Assembly: GCA_910578835.1 (NCBI GenBank)
Contig: CAJTSK010000018.1
Location: 1-31,215 of the forward strand
Direction of reading: 5' to 3'
Length of the DNA stretch: 31,215 nucleotides
From: an uncultured Muribaculum sp.
Lineage (GTDB): Bacteria > Bacteroidota > Bacteroidia > Bacteroidales > Muribaculaceae
In this document: positions 16,356-23,107 of the stretch, one piece after another
Layout of the letters: each line of letters opens with the position of its first letter
How positions within the stretch are numbered: the first letter of the stretch is position 1
Program-made: the position numbers and the translations under genes
The notes under the pieces: generated by a model
Seen by the model: only the letters and a program-made list of their open reading frames with translations
What the model was told of the DNA's origin: nothing
Databases searched by the model: none

Positions 16356-16703
16356 GAGCTTGTTTAATAATAAATGTTACCGTCAGGGCGGTCATTCGTC
16401 GAGCAGATTTTTGTTTGCGATGAGGGAGTTATGGGATTCCATAACGACCGAAGAGCAGGCGGAAAGATGCCGGTGAATGACCGACGGGAGGTAATTTGTT
16501 TCATATCGTTGATATATTTTTGCATTTGTTTCAAAGTCCGTCAAGAGGTTGAGTGATTATAAAGTTACCTTTAGTCTCGTATATCTTGGTCGCTTTTCAG
16601 CCTGTTTCTCAGTCGTGTACATAAAGTACACTCCTTCGTCACATGTCGAAAATCGGCTCAAGCTATACGACCCTGACGGCAACATTTATTATTAAACAAG
16701 CTC
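16356..16703. mobile_element. MITE-like element, copy 2 (348 bp)
   Basis: This copy has the same ends as 4617-4917: 33-bp terminal inverted repeats (one A/G mismatch at repeat position 24) starting GAGCTTGTTTAATAATAA, with a direct TTA duplication at 16353-16355 and 16704-16706. Internal folding potential is high. CGGTCATTC (16389-16397) pairs with GAATGACCG (16475-16483) around a GTTATGG/CCATAAC hairpin (16428-16445). CGTATATCTTG (16578-16588) pairs with CAAGCTATACG (16659-16669, one mismatch) around GTGTAC/GTACAC (16615-16631). The last hairpin is in the 47 bp that copy 1 lacks. The right-hand target duplication is the ilvC stop codon. No transposase is encoded. Confidence 0.9.
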
Positions 16704-17747
16704 TTAGTTGTTTTCGGGACGGAGCTTGCGCACAGTAACCGCAGTCTGCCACATTTCGCTTTCGCGGAGTGCCTTCAGCTCTTCTTCAAGCTTCTCGCGA
16801 TAGTCGGGCTTAGAGTTGCTGTCGATAGAAATCTGAGCCTCGTTACCGGTCTTCACGCTATCATACAGACGCTCAACGACAGGCTTGATGGCATCGTGGA
16901 ACGGACCCATCCAGTCAAGAGCGCCGCGCTGTGCGGTAGTAGAGCAGTTGGCATACATCCAGTCCATACCGTTTTTCGCGAAAAGGGGCATGAGTGACTG
17001 GGTAAGCTCTTCGACGGTCTCGTTAAACGCCTCGGAAGGAGTGTGACCGTTTTCGCGGAGCACCTCGTACTGGGCGAGAAGCAGACCCTGGATAGCACCC
17101 ATGAGCGAACCGCGCTCACCAGTAAGGTCAGAGGTAGCCTCACGCTTGAATGTGGTCTCGAAAAGATAACCTGAACCGATACCGATACCGAGAGCAATTG
17201 TGCGGTCAAGGGCGCGACCGGTGTAATCCTGCTCGATAGCGTAAGAAGAGTTAAGTCCGCGGCCTTCAAGGAACATTGTACGGAGCGATGTACCTGAGCC
17301 CTTCGGAGCGACAAGTATGACATCGACATCCTTCGGAGGCACGACACCGGTGCGGTCGCTCCAGGTGATTGCAAATCCGTGAGAGAAATAAAGAGCCTTG
17401 CCGGGAGTAAGATACTCCTTGATTACAGGCCATACCGACATCACGGCAGCGTCAGAAAGAAGACACATGATGATGGTACCGCGCTTGCATGCCTCCTCGA
17501 TGCTGAAAAGAGTCTCTCCGGGCACCCAGCCGTCGGCAACTGCCTTGTCATAAGTCTTGCCTGCGCGCTGACCTACGATTACATTAAATCCGTTGTCGCG
17601 GAGGTTCATGCTCTGACCGGGGCCCTGAACACCGTAACCGATTACCGCGATAGTCTCATCCTTTAGTACTTCTCTCGCTTTTTCCAAAGGGAATTCTTCG
17701 CGGATGATTACATTTTCCTCAACTCCGCCAAAATTCATTTTTGCCAT
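16704..17747 (-). CDS. ilvC: Ketol-acid reductoisomerase
   Basis: IlvC converts 2-acetolactate or 2-aceto-2-hydroxybutyrate into the 2,3-dihydroxy acids with NAD(P)H and Mg2+, the second shared step of valine and isoleucine synthesis. The N-terminal Rossmann domain (about 15-200) has VIGYGVQGPGQSMNLRD and LSDAAVMSVWP. The C-terminal knotted helical domain carries the metal ligands in SDLTGERGSLMGAIQG and NETVEELTQSL. The length of 347 residues fits the class I Bacteroidetes form. It is the last gene of the operon, 30 bp after the thioesterase. Its TAA stop is also the 3-bp target duplication of the element directly downstream, so the coding frame is intact but the 3' untranslated region now contains the element. 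Confidence 0.98.
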   Translation of the reverse strand: MAKMNFGGVEENVIIREEFPLEKAREVLKDETIAVIGYGVQGPGQSMNLRDNGFNVIVGQRAGKTYDKAVADGWVPGETLFSIEEACKRGTIIMCLLSDAAVMSVWPVIKEYLTPGKALYFSHGFAITWSDRTGVVPPKDVDVILVAPKGSGTSLRTMFLEGRGLNSSYAIEQDYTGRALDRTIALGIGIGSGYLFETTFKREATSDLTGERGSLMGAIQGLLLAQYEVLRENGHTPSEAFNETVEELTQSLMPLFAKNGMDWMYANCSTTAQRGALDWMGPFHDAIKPVVERLYDSVKTGNEAQISIDSNSKPDYREKLEEELKALRESEMWQTAVTVRKLRPENN

Positions 17748-17777
17748 AATTGTTTCTTTTATTAGTTTTCTGAATAC

Positions 17778-18539
17778 TTATTTCATATCGTAGTGATAAT
17801 CACCAAAAATTATGCGCCCGCGTGAATAGCAGGTGTCAGTCCCGCATATCTCGGCAAGATAACTCCGGGCATCCTCCTGAGTCACACGCACCTGCGCCTC
17901 CATGCCAAACTTAGCCTCGTGCATAAACGCTATGTCAAAGCGTTTTACCACATGCGAGTCAAAGAAGTCCATGTCCCACTGGTTGAGCAGCAGCTCCATA
18001 TAACGCAAGGTGTTGACATGACGGTTGAAATCGCAGTCGCAGTAGCGGAAACGGTACACCGACTCTCTTACACCGTCGCCCGACACCGGAGTGAGACGCG
18101 GCATTTTAGCTATGGGACAAACGCGGTCAGACACACTGTCGCGCAACGGCTCCAGCATAGCGAGGTCAGCGCCACAACGCTCCCTGATATTTATAGCCAT
18201 CCATATCGAGCGGGCATGTCCTATCACCTCTCCGCGGGAATCGGTCATCTCAAAATTTCGCTCCGAGAAGTGGCGGTTAAAGCCTTCAATCCATGTGCGG
18301 AGCGTATATTGCTCGTTGACCTCAGGCGAGCGGTACATCTCTATCGAGAGACGCGACAACACCCACGCAAGCCCGTCGGCGATAAGTCGGTCATAACCCA
18401 CGCCAAGCCCATTGGCATGAAACGTGGCGACCTCTATCACCCGCGCGGCGAAAAGCGTCACCGGCATGATGCCCTGGGCGTTGCACTCTCCTGCCGTGAG
18501 AAGATAAGTGTGGGTATATTCCGGTGTTATGCCTGACAT
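17778..18539 (-). CDS. Acyl-ACP thioesterase
   Basis: The 253-residue protein is a double-hotdog acyl-ACP thioesterase of the FatA/FatB/bacterial TE family. The C-terminal hotdog has the catalytic signature DFNRHVNTLRYMEL with N172 and H174, and the N-terminal hotdog contains the substrate-site helix LFAARVIEVATFHANGLG and WVLSRLSIEMYRSP. Members hydrolyse acyl-ACP in the cytosol, releasing free fatty acids. It sits between ilvN and ilvC, and its ATG lies 13 nt inside the end of ilvN, implying translational coupling. The same placement in the ilv cluster is familiar from Bacteroides. A link between branched-chain amino-acid supply and (branched) fatty-acid metabolism is plausible but inferred. 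Confidence 0.9.
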   Translation of the reverse strand: MSGITPEYTHTYLLTAGECNAQGIMPVTLFAARVIEVATFHANGLGVGYDRLIADGLAWVLSRLSIEMYRSPEVNEQYTLRTWIEGFNRHFSERNFEMTDSRGEVIGHARSIWMAINIRERCGADLAMLEPLRDSVSDRVCPIAKMPRLTPVSGDGVRESVYRFRYCDCDFNRHVNTLRYMELLLNQWDMDFFDSHVVKRFDIAFMHEAKFGMEAQVRVTQEDARSYLAEICGTDTCYSRGRIIFGDYHYDMK

Positions 18540-19084
18540 TGGTTGCTGCGCGATTTACGTAGTTCCTGCTCTTCAAGATACATGCTCAGGAGTTCACGCG
18601 GCGACTTGGTGACCGCCACTCTTCCCGAACGCACAAACTGGCTGATGTCATACTTTTCAAGCTCGTTGAAGAGCGCTTCGGTCTCATCCTGATGACCTGT
18701 CTTCTCAAGTATCACATACTCGCGTGTAATCTCCAGTATTCTGGCATTGTAGCGGCGTATGATTTCTTCTACCGAGCGGTCATCGAGCAGCGCGGGGGTC
18801 GGCACCTTATAGAGCGCGATTTCCTGATACACGATTTCATCATCGGTGTATAGATAAGCCTTTATCACGTCAATACGCTTCTCGATCTGCTTGACGACGC
18901 GCTCCATAATGGGGCGGTCGCCGTAACAGGTGATGGTGAATTTCGAGACACCTTTTATTGAAGAGGGACTCACCGACAGGCTCTCTATGTTGAGACACCG
19001 GCGGGTGAATATGATTGAAATCTGATTAAGCAGTCCCACCTGGTTTTCAGAAAAGACTGTAAATGTAAATAACTGATTTTCCAT
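18527..19084 (-). CDS. ilvN: Acetolactate synthase small (regulatory) subunit
   Basis: The regulatory subunit of acetolactate synthase activates the catalytic subunit and usually confers valine feedback inhibition. An ACT domain fills residues 3-80 (FTVFSENQVGLLNQISIIFT, then RRCLNIESLSVSPS), followed by the ALS small-subunit C-terminal domain. The 185-residue start at ATG 19084 (MENQLFTFTV) is preferred: the longer frame begins with TTG at 19123 and would overlap ilvB without family support. The gap to ilvB is 31 bp, and the end overlaps the thioesterase start by 13 nt. Confidence 0.95.
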   Translation of the reverse strand: MENQLFTFTVFSENQVGLLNQISIIFTRRCLNIESLSVSPSSIKGVSKFTITCYGDRPIMERVVKQIEKRIDVIKAYLYTDDEIVYQEIALYKVPTPALLDDRSVEEIIRRYNARILEITREYVILEKTGHQDETEALFNELEKYDISQFVRSGRVAVTKSPRELLSMYLEEQELRKSRSNQCQA

Positions 19085-19115
19085 AACTGTCAATTGCTTC
19101 GGAAGTGGGTAGCGG

Positions 19116-20831
19116 TTAATCAATCGGATAGCATTCGTCGGGTGTCAGCATGATATGGTCAACATTAGCTCCTGCCGGGGTCATGGGGAATATCATGTCG
19201 GTCTCGTCGATGTTGACATTCAGCAGATAAGCGCCGTCATGATTGACCATGCGCTCTATCGCGGCGGCAAGAGTGTCACGGGTCTCCACATTTTCAGCCG
19301 CAATACCGTAAGCATTGGCTATCATCACGAAGTCAGGATTGATAAGCGGGGTCTGGGAGAAGCGGTCATGGAAGAAAAGCGACTGCCACTGCCTTACGTT
19401 GCCAAGGAAATTATTGTTCAGCAATATTATCTTTACATCGGTATGATATTCAAGTATCGTGCCGAGCTCCTGAATGGTCATCTGCAAGCCACCATCGCCT
19501 GTAAAGAAGCAAACAGTGCGGTCAGGGGCACCCATTTTTGCACCGATAGCGGCGGGCAGTCCGAATCCCATTGTGCCGAGTCCGCCCGAAGTCACCATCG
19601 ACCGCGGCTCGGTAAAGCGGGAGTAACGCGCCGAGAACATCTGGTTTTGTCCCACATCGGTCACGACTATCGCGCGGTTGCCGGTGGCTTCCGATACCTT
19701 ATTTACCACCTCGCCCATGGTCATCTTCGCTCCGGAAGGATAGACCTCGCGTTTAACCACTTTTTCAAACTCTACACGCGCAGGCTCGTCAAATAATGAG
19801 AGCCACTCGCTATGCTTGCGCTTGTCGACGAGCGGCAGCAACGCTTCAAGCGCCTGCCTGGCGTCGCCGTGGATAGTGGCGTCGGTGGCTATATTCTTGT
19901 CAAATTCAGAGGAGTCGATATCGATATGCACGATTTTCGCATTGGGTGCGTAGGTCTTGACATTACCGGTGATACGGTCATCGAAACGCATGCCCACAGC
20001 GATAAGAAGGTCGGCGCGGTTGGTATTCACGTTGGGTCCGATATTGCCGTGCATTCCGAGCATGCCTTTATATAGCGGATGGTCCGACGGCATTGTCGAC
20101 AATCCCAGCAATGTTGCCGCAACGGGTATATCGGCTTTTTCAGCAAGGGCGGCAAGCTCCTTTTCCGCGCCGGAAATCATCACTCCATGACCGGAAAGTA
20201 TCATCGGGCGCTCAGCCGCGTTAATCAGGTCGGCGACTTTCGCCACATCAGCCTTATTGATTTCAGGATAGGGGTTGTAGGAACGGATGAAGTTGCATTT
20301 CTCATACTCAAACTCCATCAACCCTGTCTGTGCGTCTTTTGTAAGGTCAAGCACCACCGGACCGGGACGACCGTTGGAAGCGATGTAAAATGCCCTTGCG
20401 ACAGCACGGGGGATATCCTCGGCACGCCGTATCTGATAGCTCCACTTCGACAGCGGCTGGGTGATACCCACTACATCGGTTTCCTGAAATGCGTCAAAGC
20501 CGAGAAACGGCGTTGCCACCTGCCCGGTAATCACTACCAGCGGCGTACTGTCCATAAGCGCATCACCCACACCGGTGATGATGTTGGTAGCGGCTGGGCC
20601 TGAAGTGACAATCACCACTCCGGGACGTCCGGTAACCCTCGCATAACCCTGCGCGGCATGGGTAGCACCCTGTTCGTGGCGCACAAGGATATGCTTCAAC
20701 CGGTCCTGATAGTCATAAAGCCGGTCATACACCGGAATAATTGAACCGCCCGGATAGCCGAATACCAAATCAGTCCCTTCGCAGATAAGCGAACGGATCA
20801 ACGCGTCGGCACCTGAAATCTTTTCTTTCAT
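19116..20831 (-). CDS. ilvB: Acetolactate synthase large (catalytic) subunit
   Basis: This 571-residue thiamine diphosphate enzyme joins two pyruvates, or pyruvate and 2-oxobutyrate, the first shared step of valine/isoleucine synthesis. The N-terminal PYR domain holds the ThDP-activating glutamate in LVRHEQGATHAAQGYAR. The middle domain binds FAD (GMRFDDRITGN region). The C-terminal PP domain has the GDG...NN cofactor motif (FTGDGGLQMTIQELGTILEY through LLNNNFLGNVRQWQ). The length is typical. It lies 29 bp after ilvD and 31 bp before ilvN on the same transcript. Confidence 0.98.
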   Translation of the reverse strand: MKEKISGADALIRSLICEGTDLVFGYPGGSIIPVYDRLYDYQDRLKHILVRHEQGATHAAQGYARVTGRPGVVIVTSGPAATNIITGVGDALMDSTPLVVITGQVATPFLGFDAFQETDVVGITQPLSKWSYQIRRAEDIPRAVARAFYIASNGRPGPVVLDLTKDAQTGLMEFEYEKCNFIRSYNPYPEINKADVAKVADLINAAERPMILSGHGVMISGAEKELAALAEKADIPVAATLLGLSTMPSDHPLYKGMLGMHGNIGPNVNTNRADLLIAVGMRFDDRITGNVKTYAPNAKIVHIDIDSSEFDKNIATDATIHGDARQALEALLPLVDKRKHSEWLSLFDEPARVEFEKVVKREVYPSGAKMTMGEVVNKVSEATGNRAIVVTDVGQNQMFSARYSRFTEPRSMVTSGGLGTMGFGLPAAIGAKMGAPDRTVCFFTGDGGLQMTIQELGTILEYHTDVKIILLNNNFLGNVRQWQSLFFHDRFSQTPLINPDFVMIANAYGIAAENVETRDTLAAAIERMVNHDGAYLLNVNIDETDMIFPMTPAGANVDHIMLTPDECYPID

Positions 20832-20860
20832 CTATATATGTTTTCTTTGATAGCTGCTTA

Positions 20861-22690
20861 TCATTTTAACTCTCTGACACCGCCCTTGTCGGCAGATGTC
20901 ACCATCGCCGCATAAGCCTGCAATGCCTTTGACACCACACGGTCTCTGCCACGGGGCGTAAACGCCGCCTTTCCGTGAGACTCCTCTTCCCGGCGCCGCG
21001 CCTCAAGCTCGCTTTCGGTCAGCTCCACATTGATGCTACGCTCAGGGATGTTGATGTCAATTATGTCACCGTCACGCACAAGCCCTATATTACCGCCGGC
21101 AGCTGCCTCCGGTGAAATATGCCCGATTGACAGTCCAGATGTGCCTCCCGAGAAACGTCCGTCGGTTATGAGCGCACATTCCTTGCCGAGATGCTTCGAC
21201 TTGATGTAGCTCGTGGGGTAAAGCATCTCCTGCATGCCCGGACCACCCTTGGGTCCCTCATGGGTGATTACCACCACATCGCCGCTCTTCACCTTGTCGC
21301 GAAGTATGCCGTCGACAGCCTCCTCCTGAGAAGTAAACACTTTTGCCGGTCCGCGGAAATGAAATATGCTTTCATCCACGCCCGCTGTCTTAACAACACA
21401 TCCGTCGAGCGCAATGTTTCCTTTCAACACGGCAAGTCCGCCATCTTTCACGTAAGCATGGTCATAATCACGGATACAACCCTTCTCACGGTCGGTGTCA
21501 AGGGCATCGTAAACAGCCGCCTGTGAGCCGAGCGCAAGGTTTCTTCCACCTCCGGGCGCACTATGCCAGAGCGCAGAGGCTTCTTCGGTGAAACCGTCGC
21601 TTTCGGGAGCAAAACGGCATATAGCCTCGCCGAGTGTCATGCCGTCGACACGCTTTACCGATGTGTCGACAAGATTTTTATCGGCAAGCTGCTTCATTAT
21701 TGAGAGGATGCCGCCCGCGCGGTTTACATCCTGAATATGGTAATGGGAATTGGGGGCGACCTTGCACAACACCGGGGTCACGCGTGACAGCCGGTCGATA
21801 TCAGCCATCGTGAAGTCGGCTTCCGCCTCGTTGGCGATGGCAAGAAGGTGGAGCACCGTATTGGTAGAGCCACCCATCGCGATATCGAGCGCCATTGCAT
21901 TGAGCATTGCCTGGCGCGTGGCGATATTGCGGGGCAACACGCTTTCATCGTCGTTATCGTAATAGGCAAAGGTGTTTTTTACAATCTGCTGCGCCGCCTT
22001 GCGGAAAAGCTTTTCGCGGTTGGCGTGAGTGGCAAGAATAGTACCGTTGCCGGGTAGCGCCATTCCTATAGCCTCGTTGAGCGAGTTCATTGAATTGGCG
22101 GTAAACATGCCGGAACATGAGCCGCAGGTAGGACATCCCTTTTGCTCCAGCAGCTTCACAGTCGCGTCATCGACAGTGTCGTCGGCAGAGTCAATCATTA
22201 TATCGATAAGGTCAAGGGGGCGACCGTCAAGGTTGCCCGCCTCCATCGGTCCGCCCGACACAAAAATCGTAGGGATATTAAGACGCATAGCCGCCATCAG
22301 CATACCCGGTGTCACCTTGTCGCAATTGGAGATACACACCATCGCATCAGCCTTGTGGGCGTTGACCATATATTCAACCGAGTCGGCGATAAGGTCGCGG
22401 GAGGGCAGAGAGTACAGCATTCCGTCATGCCCCATGGCTATACCGTCGTCGATAGCTATCGTGTTAAATTCAGCCGCGAAGCATCCCAGCTTTTCAATCT
22501 CTGATTTCACTATCTGTCCTATCTCATGGAGATGGGTGTGACCCGGCACAAACTGTGTAAACGAGTTTACTACCGCAATGATAGGCTTGCCTATCTGGTC
22601 ATCGGTCATTCCATTGGCACGCCAGAGGGCTCTTGCCCCTGCCATGCGTCTGCCTTGAGTGCTTGCTGCGCTTCTTAACTGTCTGCTCAT
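20861..22690 (-). CDS. ilvD: Dihydroxy-acid dehydratase
   Basis: IlvD is the iron-sulfur dehydratase that turns 2,3-dihydroxyisovalerate or -methylvalerate into the 2-oxo acids, the third step of the pathway. The 609-residue sequence has the cluster cysteines in CISNCDKVTPGM and GCPTCGSCSGMFTANSMN and the C-terminal block GRFSGGTSGLSIGHISPEAA, all typical of the IlvD/Edd family. As the first gene of the operon it follows a leader of about 185 nt with a candidate attenuator. The start at ATG 22690 (MSRQLRSA) agrees with the family. Confidence 0.98.
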   Translation of the reverse strand: MSRQLRSAASTQGRRMAGARALWRANGMTDDQIGKPIIAVVNSFTQFVPGHTHLHEIGQIVKSEIEKLGCFAAEFNTIAIDDGIAMGHDGMLYSLPSRDLIADSVEYMVNAHKADAMVCISNCDKVTPGMLMAAMRLNIPTIFVSGGPMEAGNLDGRPLDLIDIMIDSADDTVDDATVKLLEQKGCPTCGSCSGMFTANSMNSLNEAIGMALPGNGTILATHANREKLFRKAAQQIVKNTFAYYDNDDESVLPRNIATRQAMLNAMALDIAMGGSTNTVLHLLAIANEAEADFTMADIDRLSRVTPVLCKVAPNSHYHIQDVNRAGGILSIMKQLADKNLVDTSVKRVDGMTLGEAICRFAPESDGFTEEASALWHSAPGGGRNLALGSQAAVYDALDTDREKGCIRDYDHAYVKDGGLAVLKGNIALDGCVVKTAGVDESIFHFRGPAKVFTSQEEAVDGILRDKVKSGDVVVITHEGPKGGPGMQEMLYPTSYIKSKHLGKECALITDGRFSGGTSGLSIGHISPEAAAGGNIGLVRDGDIIDINIPERSINVELTESELEARRREEESHGKAAFTPRGRDRVVSKALQAYAAMVTSADKGGVRELK

Positions 22691-22713
22691 ACGTCTTTAC
22701 TTCTTTAACTGAA

Positions 22714-22748
22714 ATGCCTCCCTTTCGCTTATTGCGTTGGAGAGGCAT
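22714..22748 (-). promoter_or_regulatory. Candidate attenuator hairpin in the ilvD leader
   Basis: On the RNA, AUGCCUCUCC (plus 22748-22739) pairs with GGGAGGCAU (plus 22722-22714), with one bulged base and an inner CGC/GCG stem. The hairpin ends 24 nt before the ilvD ATG. It is followed by UUCAGUUAAAG rather than a clean U run, so it is a weak intrinsic terminator by E. coli rules. Its 5' arm can pair instead with the end of the leader peptide region (plus 22782-22790). Confidence 0.7.
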
Positions 22749-22778
22749 CATGTTTCCTTTCAATCGGTATACGTGAAC

Positions 22779-22832
22779 TCACCCCTCCTTACTCTGAAGA
22801 ATGGAAATGACGACCACTGAAATGACGGTCAT
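22779..22832 (-). CDS. ilv leader peptide (attenuation control)
   Basis: This 17-codon frame reads MTVISVVVISILQSKEG and stops with TGA. Eight of the ten residues 3-12 are Val, Ile or Leu, exactly the products of the pathway encoded downstream. It lies between the ilvD promoter and a stable hairpin. The frame is also open upstream to a second ATG at 22859, giving a 26-residue version beginning MNRIGYVNS; both share the branched-chain run. By analogy with enterobacterial ilv/leu leaders, ribosome stalling on scarce Val/Ile-tRNA would control formation of the downstream hairpin. The peptide itself would have no function beyond being translated. The call rests on codon content, position and matching RNA pairings. 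Confidence 0.75.
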   Translation of the reverse strand: MTVISVVVISILQSKEG

Positions 22833-22881
22833 TGAGTTTACGTAACCTATACGATTCATAATCAAATGCAAGTTTGAAATG

Positions 22882-22913
22882 CAAATTTATGACACTTTGC
22901 AATAAAAAGCAAA
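22882..22913 (-). promoter_or_regulatory. Promoter of the ilv operon
   Basis: On the minus strand, TTTG (plus 22913-22910), a 20-bp spacer and TAAATTTG (plus 22889-22882) form a full Bacteroidetes promoter. Transcription would start near 22875, about 16 nt before the longer leader ATG (22859), 43 nt before the shorter one (22832) and about 185 nt before ilvD. Confidence 0.82.
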
Positions 22914-23071
22914 TATTTTGCTCAAAAATGTATCTAAAACTTGACAGAATAATTACTTTATTCCGTTAAACAGCTTAATTACTTCATGTTATTATTTACG
23001 CCACTCTGTGTTTTTTATTTATATTTAAGTATAAATATAGTGTAGAAAGACCACGATATGGATTTTTTCGC

Positions 23072-23079
23072 TAATTTTG
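23072..23079 (+). promoter_or_regulatory. Promoter -7 box of the sulfatase-fold gene
   Basis: TAATTTTG fits TAnnTTTG, with transcription starting near 23086. No clear TTTG lies 19-21 bp upstream. The position leaves about 22 nt before the TTG start at 23108. The remaining DNA between the two divergent promoters (about 22914-23071) is AT-rich and shows no gene. Confidence 0.55.
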
Positions 23080-23107
23080 CAATCAGTTTGACCAGATTAT
23101 TCACATC

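Noticed and set aside
16374..16556. 60-residue plus-strand ORF inside MITE copy 2 as a gene
   Set aside because: Copy 1 supports only the last 41 codons, with mainly replacement changes; no family recognised.
19085..19123. Longer ilvN starting at TTG 19123
   Set aside because: It would overlap ilvB and add 13 residues not expected before the MENQLFTF start.
23022..23040. AT-rich inverted repeat TTTATA/TATAAA as terminator or operator
   Set aside because: Six-base AT arms are expected by chance in this AT-rich intergenic region.
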